From the NCBI RefSeq assembly GCF_000971195.1, contig NZ_BBLZ01000002.1, positions 575,736-639,735 on the forward strand: a stretch of 64,000 bases of DNA. The letters are read 5' to 3'. How positions within the stretch are numbered: position 1 is the stretch's first letter; every line of letters begins with the position of its first letter. The notes beneath the pieces are model-generated. The model saw only the letters and a program-made list of their open reading frames with translations. It made no database searches and was not told the origin of the DNA. The stretch comes from Demequina soli. GTDB taxonomy: Bacteria > Actinomycetota > Actinomycetes > Actinomycetales > Demequinaceae. Both the position numbers and the translations under genes were made by a program. Shown one piece after another: positions 48,165-56,804 of this stretch.

Positions 48165-49517
48165 GTGAGCGCCCGGGCGACGCGCACGCACGCCGAGGAC
48201 CTCGGCACGCGCCCGCTCGGGCGGCTCCTCTGGTGGTCGTGCACCCACACCACCATGTCGGTCGGCGTGTACGGGATCTACGCGCTCACCAACGCGTGGT
48301 TCGTCGCGCGCATGGTGGGGGAGACCGCGCTCGCGGCCGTCTCCCTCGCGACCCCGCTCCTGCTGATCGTGGGGGCCGTGTCGACCACGCTCGGCGTGGG
48401 AGCGGCCTCGCTCGTGTCCCGCGCGCTCGGCGCGGGGCGCCCGGACGATGCGGCGCGCGCGACCGGCAACGCGATGGCGCTGTTCTGGACGGTGGCGGCG
48501 GCGACCACGGTGCTCGGGCTGACGTTCCTCGATCCGCTGCTGCGCATGCTCGGCGCGACCGACGCGACGATGGTGTACGCGCGGCCGTGCGCCACCGTCA
48601 TCCTCGCGGGCGCGATCGTCTCGACGGGGTTCTCCGCGATCGTGCGCGCCGAGGGGCGGCTCGGCTACTCGACGCTCATCTGGGTGAGCGCCGTCGTCGT
48701 CCAGATCGGGCTCGATCCGCTGTTGATCCTGGGCTTCGACCTCGGTGTCGCGGGCGCAGCATGGGGGACCGTCGGTGGGCAGGCGGTCTCCGCGGCCCTG
48801 GCGCTGTGGTTCTTCCTGGGCCGCCGCGACCGGCCGTACCGCATCGGCCTGGCGGACCTGCGCCCGCACGCGCCCACGCTGCGGACGATGCTCGCGATCG
48901 GGGCGCCGTCCTTCCTTGCGGGCGTCGGCACGACCGTGGTCGTGGCGGTGGTCAACGCGTCGCTGGCGGTGGCCGGAACGGCCGCGCTCGCGGCCTTCGC
49001 CGTGTGCGCGCGGGTCACGACGTTCGTGTCGATGCCGCACCTGGGCATCACCCAGGGCACGCAGCCGGTGGTGAGCTACAGCGTCGGCGCGGGGATGCCC
49101 GCGCGCGCGGGGCTGGCGGCGCGGCTCGCGCTGCGCGCGAGCGTCGGCTACGGCGCGCTCGCGTCGCTCGCGGTGGTGCTCGGCGCCGAGGCGATCGTGA
49201 CGCTTCTCCTGGGGGCCGACGCGGCGGACCCGGCGACCGTGCTGGCGCTCAGGATCGTCGCGCTCGGCTTCGCGTTCGCGGGCATCGCGCCGCTCGCGTC
49301 CGGGCTGTTCCAGGCGGTGGGGTCGCCGCGACCGTCGTATTGGCTGTCGGTCGGGACGGTCCTGCTGATCCGGCTCCCGTTGGTGGCGGGGCTCGGCGCC
49401 ATGGGGCCCGCGGGGATCTGGATCGCGCTGCCGCTCGGGGAGGCGCTGTCCGCGCTCGCGGCGGTGGTGGTGCTGCGGCGCGCGTGCATCGGGCAGGCGG
49501 TGCCGGCGGCGGCGTGA
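48165..49517 (+). CDS. MATE family efflux transporter
   Basis: A 450-residue membrane protein with about twelve helices in two homologous halves. The first half shows GRLLWWSCTHTTMSVGVYGIYALTNAWFVARM and the typical LGVGAASLVSRALGAG loop (about residue 85); the second half has MPHLGITQGTQPVVSYSVGAG. MATE proteins expel cationic drugs or metabolites using H+ or Na+ gradients. The GTG at 48165 follows the phosphotransferase stop almost directly, suggesting an operon. Substrate unknown. It is convergent with the XRE regulator gene. Confidence 0.9.
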   Translation: MSARATRTHAEDLGTRPLGRLLWWSCTHTTMSVGVYGIYALTNAWFVARMVGETALAAVSLATPLLLIVGAVSTTLGVGAASLVSRALGAGRPDDAARATGNAMALFWTVAAATTVLGLTFLDPLLRMLGATDATMVYARPCATVILAGAIVSTGFSAIVRAEGRLGYSTLIWVSAVVVQIGLDPLLILGFDLGVAGAAWGTVGGQAVSAALALWFFLGRRDRPYRIGLADLRPHAPTLRTMLAIGAPSFLAGVGTTVVVAVVNASLAVAGTAALAAFAVCARVTTFVSMPHLGITQGTQPVVSYSVGAGMPARAGLAARLALRASVGYGALASLAVVLGAEAIVTLLLGADAADPATVLALRIVALGFAFAGIAPLASGLFQAVGSPRPSYWLSVGTVLLIRLPLVAGLGAMGPAGIWIALPLGEALSALAAVVVLRRACIGQAVPAAA

Positions 49518-49539
49518 CGTGGCGAGCGCGACGCTCGAG

Positions 49540-50409
49540 TCAGCGCGCGTGGAGGTGGGTGGTGGCGAGGGTGCCGAGCAGGGTGAGGGCCTCGTGGGAT
49601 GCGGATCCGGGTGCGGCGGTGAGCACGGTCATCTGGATGGCGTCGTGGCCAACGAGGTCGAGGCCGTTGAACGCGAGCTCGAGGTTGCCGACCTCGTGGT
49701 GGCGGAAGCGCTTGACGCCCGCACCGTGCTGCCAGACGTCGTGGCGTCCCCACAGCTCCCGGAAGTGGTCGTTGCGGGTCGACAGCTCGCCCACCAGGTC
49801 ATGCAGGGGCTTGCTGTGGGGGTCGCGTCCGGCCTCGGTGCGCAGCTGTGCGACGTTGACCGCGGCGACGGTGTCCCAGTCGGGGTAGAAGCGGCGTGCG
49901 CCGGGTTCGAGGAAGAGGTAGCGCGCGAAGTTCGGCGGCTCGGTGGTGGCGGTGGCGATCATGTCGGACATGAGCGCCCCGCCGAGGGTGTTCCAGGCGA
50001 GCAGGTCGGTGCGGCCGTTGCCGATCAGCGCGGCGGCGTCGGTCATGGAGTCCAGCAGCCAGCGCATGCTCGGCTCCGGCTCCCACGGGCGTTCGCCGGT
50101 GCGTCGGGCGCGGGTGCGGCCGGATGTCTGTGCGCCGAGGCGGGCGAGGCGGTGGAGGTGGTCGCGTTCGGCGGGGTCGAGCTGGAGCGCCCTCGCGAGT
50201 CCGTCGAGGACGGCCTCGGATGCGCCGGCGATCGCGCCGCGCTCGAGGCGGGAGTAGTACTCGACGCTGACGCCGGCGAGCGCCGCGACCTCGCCGCGGC
50301 GCAGCCCGGGGACCCGGCGGTCGCCGCCACGCGGCAGCCCGACGTCCTCGGGTTCGAGGCGTGCGCGGCGTGACATGAGGAACTCGCGCACCTCGCCATG
50401 GTTGTCCAT
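49540..50409 (-). CDS. XRE family regulator with MmyB-like ligand domain
   Basis: A 289-residue regulator. The N-terminal part (LMSRRARLEPEDVGLP ... VPGLRRGEVAALAGVSVEYYSRLERG, about residues 10-57) is the HTH_31/XRE domain of the actinobacterial MmyB group. The C-terminal PAS-like domain (from about residue 105) ends SASHEALTLLGTLA. Members often regulate adjacent oxidoreductases or efflux genes and may bind fatty-acid-like ligands. The ATG at 50409 begins the conserved region. It is followed on the minus strand by no other gene, and the upstream region holds a decayed transporter fragment, a plausible former target. Confidence 0.87.
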   Translation of the reverse strand: MDNHGEVREFLMSRRARLEPEDVGLPRGGDRRVPGLRRGEVAALAGVSVEYYSRLERGAIAGASEAVLDGLARALQLDPAERDHLHRLARLGAQTSGRTRARRTGERPWEPEPSMRWLLDSMTDAAALIGNGRTDLLAWNTLGGALMSDMIATATTEPPNFARYLFLEPGARRFYPDWDTVAAVNVAQLRTEAGRDPHSKPLHDLVGELSTRNDHFRELWGRHDVWQHGAGVKRFRHHEVGNLELAFNGLDLVGHDAIQMTVLTAAPGSASHEALTLLGTLATTHLHAR

Positions 50410-50634
50410 CCCGTCAGGATAGGGACCGCGATGCGCGGGTGGGATGCCCTGGCAGGGCACGTCAGCAGCGGGACTCCCACCATCACCGAGCCGGGGCTTT
50501 CCTGAGGTCATGAATGATCTGTCCGCCGCCGTCCTGGTCCTGATGGGTGCGTGGCCCTTCGGTGCCACCGCGCGCCTCGAGCGCGACCCCGAGACCCGTG
50601 AGCGCAAGGGATCCGAGCCCGCCTGGTGGGCCTG

Positions 50635-50799
50635 GTGAGCTCCGCGATCCCCGCGGCCGGTGCGCGACAGACGGCATCCCGACGCGGCGGGTCGGGCGCG
50701 TGGATCGCCGGCATCCTGGGCACGCTGACGGTGTTCGGCTCGCTGTCGATGGACCCGTACCTGCCGGTCCTGTCGTCCGTCGCGCGCGATCACGCCGCC
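50635..50799 (+). pseudogene. 5' remnant of a Bcr/CflA-type MFS multidrug efflux gene
   Basis: About 55 codons from the GTG at 50635 read as the N-terminus of a Bcr/CflA-family major facilitator: a basic leader, then GAWIAGILGTLTVFGSLSMDPYLPVLSSVARD, which matches the first helix and the conserved MDxYLPxLP-type loop. Similarity stops at about 50790, precisely where the convergent TetR gene ends; the remaining eleven helices are missing. The open frame continues only as antisense to TetR. This looks like a deletion or rearrangement that removed the rest of the pump. Family assignment rests on a short segment. Confidence 0.65.
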
Positions 50800-51383
50800 G
50801 GTCGGAGCGCCGCGAACGTCCGTCGGAGCAGGTCGGCGCCGGTCTCGTCGTCGGACTCGGCCCACGCCGTGAGGGCGATGTCGAAGCAGGCGAGCGAGGA
50901 CTGGACGATGGCCTCGGCGCGCAGGGGAGCGTCGCGGCCGCCGAGCCGTGCCGCGACGAGGGGTGTGAGGAGCCGGGCCCAGAGCAGGTGCTTCTCGAGG
51001 TTCCGCGCCCGGAGGGCGGGGGTGCTGCCGAGCACGCGCATCGCCTTCTTGCCGCGCTGCTCGTCGCGTCCCGGCGCGGCGAGCAGCGCCTCGTAGGACG
51101 CGAGCAGGCCGTCCCAGACCGGCTCGTCCTCGGGGCGCGCCGCGAACGCGTCGCGCACGCGCTCGCCCAATCCGGCGGGGTCCGCGACGACGGTGTCCTC
51201 CTTGGCGGGGAAGTACCGGTGGACGCTGCGCGTGGACACGCCGACCGCGGCGGCGATCTGCTCGACGGTGACCTCGTCGAACCCGTGGGTGTCGAAGAGG
51301 TCGACCGCGACCTCGGAGATGCGCGCGCGGACGGCGTCGCGCGCGATGGCGCGTGTCCCGACGGGCTTGACAAGTTCGCTCAC
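50790..51383 (-). CDS. TetR family transcriptional regulator
   Basis: A 197-residue TetR regulator with the DNA-binding region ARISEVAVDLFDTHGFDEVT, VEQIAAAVGVSTRSVHRYFP (about residues 20-58). The GTG at 51383 is preferred: TATGAT lies six bases upstream on the minus strand, an ideal leaderless arrangement; an ATG at 51404 is in frame but has no ribosome-binding site. It is divergent from the aldo/keto reductase gene 86 bases away and is a likely regulator of that gene. Its 3' end abuts the truncated efflux gene. The ligand is unknown. Confidence 0.85.
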   Translation of the reverse strand: MSELVKPVGTRAIARDAVRARISEVAVDLFDTHGFDEVTVEQIAAAVGVSTRSVHRYFPAKEDTVVADPAGLGERVRDAFAARPEDEPVWDGLLASYEALLAAPGRDEQRGKKAMRVLGSTPALRARNLEKHLLWARLLTPLVAARLGGRDAPLRAEAIVQSSLACFDIALTAWAESDDETGADLLRRTFAALRPAA

Positions 51384-51468
51384 AGATCCATCATAGCGCG
51401 CCATAAGTGGCAGAGACTGACAGATTGGGCGTATCATGTCGTCTAGCAACTCGAGAAGGGACACCCCC

Positions 51469-52404
51469 ATGGAACAGCGCATCCTCGGCCGTCAGGGCCT
51501 CACCGTCTCCGCCATCGGCTACGGCGCGATGGGTACCGCGGTCGGCTACGGCCCGAGCGACGACACCGAGTCCATCGCCGCGATCCGCGCCGCGCACGAC
51601 CTCGGCGTCACGCACTTCGACACCGCCGAGATGTACGGCTGGGGCGTCGGCGAGCAGCTGCTCGGCACCGCGCTCGCTCCCATCCGCGAGCAGGTCACCA
51701 TCGCCACCAAGTTCGGCTTCACGCCCACCTATGCCCCGAGCTCGCAGCCCGACCACGTCCGCAACGTGGTCGACAACAGCCTGCGCAACCTCGGCGTCGA
51801 CCACATCGACGTGCTCTACCAGCACGTCCACGACCCCGCCGTGCCGGTCGAGGACGTTGTAGGCGTCATGAAGGAGTACGTCGACGCCGGCAAGGTGAGG
51901 TACCTCGGCCTGTCCAACACGACGCCCGACAACGTGCGCCGCGCACACGCCGTCCACCCGATCTCGGTGCTCCAGACCGAGTACTCGGTCTTCGCCCGCC
52001 AGTCCGAGGCGTTCCTGCCCGTGCTCGAGGAGCTCGGCATCGGCCTGGTCGCCTACTCGCCGCTCGCGCGCGGCTTCCTCTCCGGCGCGGTCCAGCCGCG
52101 CTCGGCCTACGAGGCGACCGACTTCCGCCAGCGCATCCCGTACTGGGCGCCCGAGAACTACGACGCCAACGTCGCGATCGTCGACGCGCTCACCGCGCTC
52201 GCCGAGGAGAAGGGCGCGACCCTCGCCCAGCTCGCGATCGCCTGGCTGCTCGCTCAGCGGGACTACATCGTCCCCATCCCCGGCTCGCGCAACCCCGCGC
52301 GCGTCGCGGCGAACGTCGCCTCCGCGGACATCGAGCTCACCGACGCCGACCTCGCGCGCATCGCCGCGATCGCGCCCGACGGCGGCGTCGGCGGGCCGCG
52401 CTGA
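51469..52404 (+). CDS. Aldo/keto reductase
   Basis: A 311-residue (alpha/beta)8 NADPH-dependent oxidoreductase of the AKR11/13-like bacterial group. The catalytic tetrad is visible: aspartate in HFDTAEMYG (about residue 48) with its tyrosine, lysine in IATKFGF and the histidine of LYQHVHDP. The cofactor-binding PIPGSRNPARV segment is near residue 265. The ATG at 51469 has AGAAGGGA upstream. It is divergent from a TetR gene and ends in a strong terminator. Natural substrate unknown; detoxification of aldehydes is typical. Confidence 0.93.
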   Translation: MEQRILGRQGLTVSAIGYGAMGTAVGYGPSDDTESIAAIRAAHDLGVTHFDTAEMYGWGVGEQLLGTALAPIREQVTIATKFGFTPTYAPSSQPDHVRNVVDNSLRNLGVDHIDVLYQHVHDPAVPVEDVVGVMKEYVDAGKVRYLGLSNTTPDNVRRAHAVHPISVLQTEYSVFARQSEAFLPVLEELGIGLVAYSPLARGFLSGAVQPRSAYEATDFRQRIPYWAPENYDANVAIVDALTALAEEKGATLAQLAIAWLLAQRDYIVPIPGSRNPARVAANVASADIELTDADLARIAAIAPDGGVGGPR

Positions 52405-52422
52405 CGGCTGCTCGCGCCACGA

Positions 52423-52462
52423 CGAAGGCCCCCGCCCGACGAGCGTCGGACGGGGGCCTTCG
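52423..52462. terminator. Bidirectional terminator between convergent AKR and flavin reductase genes
   Basis: A 12-bp perfect stem (CGAAGGCCCCCG, 52423-52434 with 52451-52462), extended by an inner CCGAC/GTCGG-type pairing, lies between two gene ends. Confidence 0.85.
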
Positions 52463-52477
52463 AGCGGTCGGGGTCGG

Positions 52478-53041
52478 TTACGCGACGGCGACCAGCGCGT
52501 GCTTCTTGACGTGAGCGACCGCGGCGTTCACGAAGCCGCCAAGAACGGCGGCCGCGGCCTCGTCCTGGAGCGTGCCGTCGGCGCCGAAGTTGTCGGCGCG
52601 GTACTGGAAGAACGTCTCCGGCTGGCCCATGGTCGGGGCGTCGTAGTGGCCGAGGATCGCGCGCAGGTGCTGCTGCGCGGCCGCGGTGCCCGCGGCGCCG
52701 ATCGATGCGCCCATGATCGCGACGGGCTTGCCGCCGAAGGAGCCCTGGCCCCACGGGCGCGCGGCCCAGTCGAGCGCGTTCTTCAGCACGCCCGGGATGG
52801 AACGCGAGTACTCGGGCGTGACGATGATGACGCCGTCGACGTCCTCGATGGCCTGCTTCCACTCGCGCGCGACCGGCGGGTAGTCCGCGTCGTGGGCGTA
52901 GTCGTAGAAGGGGAGGTCCTTGAACTCGAGGAAGGTGAACTCGACGTCGTCGTCGGCGACCAGGCCGGGGAGGACGTTGGCAACCTGACGGTTGATGGAG
53001 GCGTCGGCGATGGAGCCGACGATGATGCCGATGCGGGTCAT
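52478..53041 (-). CDS. NADPH-dependent FMN reductase-like flavoprotein
   Basis: A 187-residue flavodoxin-fold reductase. GIIVGSIADASINRQVA (about residues 4-20) is the FMN phosphate loop, TPEYSRSIPGVLKNALDW (about 80-97) the hallmark of the NADPH-FMN reductase/azoreductase family, and GASIGAAGTAAAQQHLRAIL follows. Such enzymes reduce quinones, azo compounds or chromate. GAGGAG precedes the ATG at 53041. Upstream lie two operator-like sites (53108-53120 and 53132-53144) resembling the palindrome in the promoter of the TipA-like regulator at 54066-54815. Confidence 0.9.
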   Translation of the reverse strand: MTRIGIIVGSIADASINRQVANVLPGLVADDDVEFTFLEFKDLPFYDYAHDADYPPVAREWKQAIEDVDGVIIVTPEYSRSIPGVLKNALDWAARPWGQGSFGGKPVAIMGASIGAAGTAAAQQHLRAILGHYDAPTMGQPETFFQYRADNFGADGTLQDEAAAAVLGGFVNAAVAHVKKHALVAVA

Positions 53042-53107
53042 GGGAGTCTCCTCTTGAGAGTGGGGGTGGAGGCGCCGACAACGCCGTCGGACGGCCATCG
53101 CAACGAC

Positions 53108-53148
53108 GATGACGCGTCAACTATTCCAGATGATGACGCATCAACCAA
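53108..53148 (-). promoter_or_regulatory. Flavin reductase promoter with two MerR-type operator sites
   Basis: On the minus strand, TTGGTT (53143-53148) and TAGTTG (53118-53123) are separated by 19 bp, a MerR-like spacing. Two similar sites, TTGATGCGTCATC (53132-53144) and TTGACGCGTCATC (53108-53120), resemble the TTGACGCATCGTCAA palindrome in the regulator's own promoter. Confidence 0.6.
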
Positions 53149-53215
53149 CCCCCGGGCGCGCCGGGGACGATGCGGTGCCCGGGACGTGCGCGCGGGCGCC
53201 GCGGGCGCACGGGGC

Positions 53216-53965
53216 TCAGGCCGCCGGGGCGCCCGTGGTGGAGTCGGTGCGGACCAGTGCGAATGCCGGGTCGCCGGTCGCCGCGAGCGGGTCCGCGGTG
53301 GTGACGGTGTCGACGAAGGCGGGCACGCCGGCGGCGGGGCTCAGGGGCGCGGCGGCGTGCTCGGCCCTCACGGCGGCGATCGGGTCGGTGGGCACCGCGA
53401 GGGGGATCGGCCCCGACTCGTTCACGCGCGCGAGGTGCGCGATGTACCCGGCCGCCGCGCCGAGCAGCGCATGCGCCGCGGCGTCGAGCTCCGCGTCGCG
53501 GCAGGCGCCGGATGGTGCGAAGTCGGCGGCCTCGACCGCGAGGGTGCGCTCGGGCTGGCCCATGAGGGCCGCGCCCGCCTCGCCGAGGATGCTGCGCAGG
53601 CGCACCAGGGCGAGGAAGGTGCCCGCGCGCGGGGCGGCCGCGCCGGCGATCACCACGGGCTTGCCGGCGAGCGACGACGGCGATGCGGACGCCCAGTCGA
53701 TGAGGTGCTTGAGCGAGCCCGGGATGGACCGCTCGTGGGTCGGGGTGACGACGAGCAGCCCGTCGACGGCGTCGATCCGCCGCTTCCACTCGATGCCCGC
53801 CGTCGGCAGCGGCGCATCCGTGTAGGGAGCGTGCAGGGGCAGGTCCGTCGCCACGAGCTCGACGACGGTCGTGCCGGCCGGTGCGGCGGCATGCAGCAGC
53901 GACGACAGCAGGCGCGTGGTGCGCGCCTGGGGCAGGTGGCCCAGCAGGAGACCGATGACCGGCAT
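53216..53965 (-). CDS. NADPH-dependent FMN reductase family protein with C-terminal extension
   Basis: A 249-residue protein. Residues 1-180 form a flavodoxin fold like that of the downstream paralogue: GLLLGHLPQARTTRLLSSL, VVTPTHERSIPGSLKHLIDW (about 71-90) and GAAAPRAGTFLALVRLRSIL. The phosphate-binding loop has GHLPQA in place of the usual GSxR-type residues, and an Ala/Pro-rich tail of about 65 residues is added. It lies between the TipA-like regulator gene and the shorter reductase, all on the minus strand. The ATG at 53965 starts directly at the first beta strand. One GGACGATGCG word lies between the two reductases. Confidence 0.8.
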   Translation of the reverse strand: MPVIGLLLGHLPQARTTRLLSSLLHAAAPAGTTVVELVATDLPLHAPYTDAPLPTAGIEWKRRIDAVDGLLVVTPTHERSIPGSLKHLIDWASASPSSLAGKPVVIAGAAAPRAGTFLALVRLRSILGEAGAALMGQPERTLAVEAADFAPSGACRDAELDAAAHALLGAAAGYIAHLARVNESGPIPLAVPTDPIAAVRAEHAAAPLSPAAGVPAFVDTVTTADPLAATGDPAFALVRTDSTTGAPAA

Positions 53966-54065
53966 GCGCGGTCCTTCCTCGACGGCGGAGAGGCGTGAGC
54001 ACTGCTGCCGCCAGCGTAGGCGGTCGGAGCCTGCAACGCGCCTGGTGCGCGCCTGATTCCCGGGC

Positions 54066-54815
54066 CTACGCTGGCAGGGTCTCCGCGAAGACGGCGATCG
54101 CGTCGCGCAGCAGCGCTGCTGTCCCGTCGCCGTGCTTGTCGTAGGTCGCGCGGAACCGTGGGTCCTCGGCGTACATGCGCCCCAGCCCCGCGTAGGCCTC
54201 GCGCCCCGGCGTCCAGAACAGCGACACCCACGCGTGATGGCGCGCCACGAGCGCCTGCACCTCGGGGGAGCCCGGCTCGGCGCCCGTGCCGGCCTGGCGC
54301 CCGAGCGCCTCCGCCACGGCCTCGTGCTCCGCGAGGTGTGCGCGCTGCTCCTCGGGGGAGAGCCGGCGCCACGCGGCGTTCGACCGGTCCACCGCATCGT
54401 CCCCCCAGCGTTCGCGCGCCTCGGGCTCGTAGCGTGCGCCGTCGAACCCGTCGAACATGTCGTCGGCGGTCATGGGCAGTCCCTTCTCGAGGCGCGTGAG
54501 GGTGCGCTCGACAGTCTCGGCGAGCGCGGCGTAGCGGTCGCGCCGGGCCAGCAGCGCGGCGTGGTGGTCGCGCATGAGCGCGGCGACGAGCGTCGGGTCG
54601 TCGGTGTCGACGATGCTCGCGACGGTGTCGAGCGGCACGTCGAGCTCGCGCAGCACCAGGATGTGCTGGAGCCGCAGGAGCTCGGCGTCCCCGTAACGCC
54701 GGCGGCCGTCGTGGCCGGTCGCGGCGGGTGCCAGCAGGCCGATCGCGTCGTAGTGGCGCAGCGTGCGGCTCGTCACGCCGGCGAGCCGGGCGACGGCGGC
54801 GATGTCGAGGTCCAT
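54066..54815 (-). CDS. MerR family regulator, TipA-like with TipAS domain
   Basis: A 249-residue regulator. The N-terminal MerR winged helix (LDIAAVARLAGVTSRTLRHYDAIGLL, residues 2-27) and dimerisation helix are followed by a TipAS antibiotic-recognition domain (about residues 130-249; ending TPGREAYAGLGRMYAEDPRFRATYD). TipA proteins bind thiopeptides or other drugs and activate promoters with 19-bp spacers. The ATG at 54815 lies seven bases after TACCGT, so the transcript is probably leaderless. The promoter spacer contains a 15-bp palindrome, indicating autoregulation, and related sites precede the flavin reductase gene. Confidence 0.88.
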   Translation of the reverse strand: MDLDIAAVARLAGVTSRTLRHYDAIGLLAPAATGHDGRRRYGDAELLRLQHILVLRELDVPLDTVASIVDTDDPTLVAALMRDHHAALLARRDRYAALAETVERTLTRLEKGLPMTADDMFDGFDGARYEPEARERWGDDAVDRSNAAWRRLSPEEQRAHLAEHEAVAEALGRQAGTGAEPGSPEVQALVARHHAWVSLFWTPGREAYAGLGRMYAEDPRFRATYDKHGDGTAALLRDAIAVFAETLPA

Positions 54816-54822
54816 GCCGTCC

Positions 54823-54853
54823 ACGGTAGAAGTTGACGATGCGTCAATGTCAA
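54823..54853 (-). promoter_or_regulatory. MerR-type autoregulated promoter with palindromic spacer
   Basis: On the minus strand TTGACA (54848-54853) and TACCGT (54823-54828) are separated by exactly 19 bp. The spacer contains the perfect palindrome TTGACG-CAT-CGTCAA (54833-54847). This is the classical architecture of MerR-activated promoters, here in front of the regulator itself. Confidence 0.85.
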
Positions 54854-54880
54854 GCGCGCATCGGCCATGCGCCGGACGCG

Positions 54881-54916
54881 ACGGAGCCCGGCGGCCTCGC
54901 GGCCGCCGGGCTCCGT
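54881..54916 (-). terminator. Terminator after the choice-of-anchor I protein gene
   Basis: A 16-bp perfect stem (54881-54896 with 54901-54916, arm ACGGAGCCCGGCGGCC) with a four-base loop lies ten bases beyond the stop codon of the gene ending at 54926. Confidence 0.88.
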
Positions 54917-54925
54917 GCGGGTGGG

Positions 54926-56629
54926 TCAGTGCTGCTTGGTGGGCGTCACCGAGAACGTCGTCGTGGTGCCCGAGACCTCGTTGCCCACGGCGACCATGGC
55001 CTCGCCGGTCGGCGAGTCCTTCGCCGCGATGAATGCGAGGCCCTCAGGCCCGAGGTCGCCCGCGGCGGAGGACTCGGGGTCGGCCGCGAAGTCGCGGTTG
55101 TTGACGTACTGGACGAAGGAGGGGGCGGCGGGCGAGGTGATGTCGTAGGTCATCACGCCGCCGATGCGCTCGAGCCCCACGAAGGCGTAGGTGCGCCCGC
55201 GGATCTCGCCGATGGTCACGCCCTCGGGCTCCGGGCCCTTGTTGTCGGAGCGATTGTCCATCTCGGTGCCGTCGTTGCTCGAGTTGAAGTACGCCGGCAG
55301 CGTCTCCGCGGTGATCCGCTCGAAGTCGTCGCCCGAGTCGAAGACCTGCGTGCCGTCGGTGGTCCAGATCGAGAACGACCGGCCGCCGAACGCGTAGAGG
55401 TCCTCGTAGCAGGAGCCGTCCGCGCTCAGCCCGGAGGCCTTGGACACCGTCAGGCGGCCGAGCGCCGCGTTGCCCAGCTGCGCGCTCGTCAGCACGCCGT
55501 GGCATAGCGGCGCGACGCCGTCCTTGCCGAGGTCCTTGATGCGCACCGACTCCTCGTAGTCGCCCCAGTCGTCGCGGCTGTCGCCCTCGTTCGCGGTGAC
55601 CAGGTAGGTGGTGCCGCGCGAGGTGTAGGTCGCGATGGAGTCGGGCTGGTAGAGCGCCTTCACGGGCACCGTCTGGATCGCGATCGCGCCGTCCTTGTCC
55701 GACGGGTCGATGCCGTTGCCCTCGATCGAGAGGTCCTTGGCGCCCAGCGACCACACGTCCGCGACGGTCGCGGAGGCGAGATCCACGACGGCCACCGCGT
55801 CGGCCTCCTGCAGCGTCACGTACGCGGTGCGCGACTTGGCGTCCACCGCCACGTACTCGGGCTCGAGGTTGCGCGACACCGGGTGGTCGATCCCGTCGAT
55901 GCCCGCGAACACGCGGACGCCGTCGGGCAGCGCGTCGCCCTCGTAGGCGTGGAAGTCGGCGATGCGGACCGCGTCCTGCGTCGGCACGGCGACCTTCTTC
56001 GGCAGCGTCACCACGCTGACCGTGCCCTCGGGGTCCACGTCGTAGGCGTCGTTCGGCTCGCCCTCATCCGCGGTGACCGCCATGCGGCCGTCCGGGGTGA
56101 CGGTCACCATGTCGGGCTGGGCGCCCACGCGGACGGCGCCGAGCGCGTCGCCGTCGGTGTCGAAGAACGCGAGCCAGCCGCGGTCCGTCTTCGTCGCGGA
56201 CTCGACCGCGACCACCACGAGGCCGTCGTCGCGCACCGCGACCGAGTTCGCCTCGGAGCCCTCCGGGATGACGGCGCCCGACGCGTCGACGATGCCGGCC
56301 ACCGCGAGCGTGCCCACGAGGGTCGGCGCGGACGGGTCGGACTGGTCGATCACGTTCACCTCGCCGACGTTCGCGTCGACGCTGTAGAGCTGCTGGGAGC
56401 GCGCGTGGAAGGCCACGATCTCGGCGGCGGACGCGTCGAACACGCCCGTCTCGTACGTGCCCAGCGGGGTGAGCGCGACGGCCGCGTCGGGCGCGGACAG
56501 CGAGGCAGGACCGGCGACGATCGCCGCGTAGGCCGGGGATGCGGCGGCCGCCCCGAGGGCGACGGCGGCCCCCACGGCGAGGCCGCGGCGGGCGAGCGGA
56601 CGGGTGGCTGATGACACGGGGACCTCCAT
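54926..56629 (-). CDS. Secreted choice-of-anchor I family (beta-propeller, phytase/alkaline-phosphatase-like) protein
   Basis: A 567-residue exported protein. The N-terminus (RPLARRGLAVGAAVALGAAAASPAYA, about residues 9-34) is a signal peptide with a twin arginine and an AYA cleavage site. The mature part is rich in repeated blade-like segments: VNVIDQSDPSAPTLVG, PDMVTVTPDGRMAVTADEGEPN, YLVTANEGDSRDDW and GPEPEGVTIGEIRGRTYAFVG. This pattern is annotated in databases as choice-of-anchor I; the role is unknown, and no obvious anchor remains at the C-terminus, so it is probably released. Tat export is possible. The gene stands alone with its own terminator. Confidence 0.82.
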   Translation of the reverse strand: MEVPVSSATRPLARRGLAVGAAVALGAAAASPAYAAIVAGPASLSAPDAAVALTPLGTYETGVFDASAAEIVAFHARSQQLYSVDANVGEVNVIDQSDPSAPTLVGTLAVAGIVDASGAVIPEGSEANSVAVRDDGLVVVAVESATKTDRGWLAFFDTDGDALGAVRVGAQPDMVTVTPDGRMAVTADEGEPNDAYDVDPEGTVSVVTLPKKVAVPTQDAVRIADFHAYEGDALPDGVRVFAGIDGIDHPVSRNLEPEYVAVDAKSRTAYVTLQEADAVAVVDLASATVADVWSLGAKDLSIEGNGIDPSDKDGAIAIQTVPVKALYQPDSIATYTSRGTTYLVTANEGDSRDDWGDYEESVRIKDLGKDGVAPLCHGVLTSAQLGNAALGRLTVSKASGLSADGSCYEDLYAFGGRSFSIWTTDGTQVFDSGDDFERITAETLPAYFNSSNDGTEMDNRSDNKGPEPEGVTIGEIRGRTYAFVGLERIGGVMTYDITSPAAPSFVQYVNNRDFAADPESSAAGDLGPEGLAFIAAKDSPTGEAMVAVGNEVSGTTTTFSVTPTKQH

Positions 56630-56804
56630 GGCTCGGGTGCGACCGCACCCGGCCGCGGGTCGTGCGTGGAAAGGGGCGGCCGGCGCGTCGCGCGGTCCAT
56701 CCCGCCTGCACCTGGCCGTGTTCAACGTATCGGGACGAAGGTGACGAGACGGGCGCGGCCCGGTGAACCCTGGGTGAACCTTCGCGGTCGCGTACCGTCG
56801 GGCC

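Noticed and set aside
50510-50638. Short plus-strand frame starting MNDLSAAVL before the MFS remnant
   Set aside because: Only 42 codons, no ribosome-binding site, no recognisable content; possibly leader or decayed sequence of the former pump gene.
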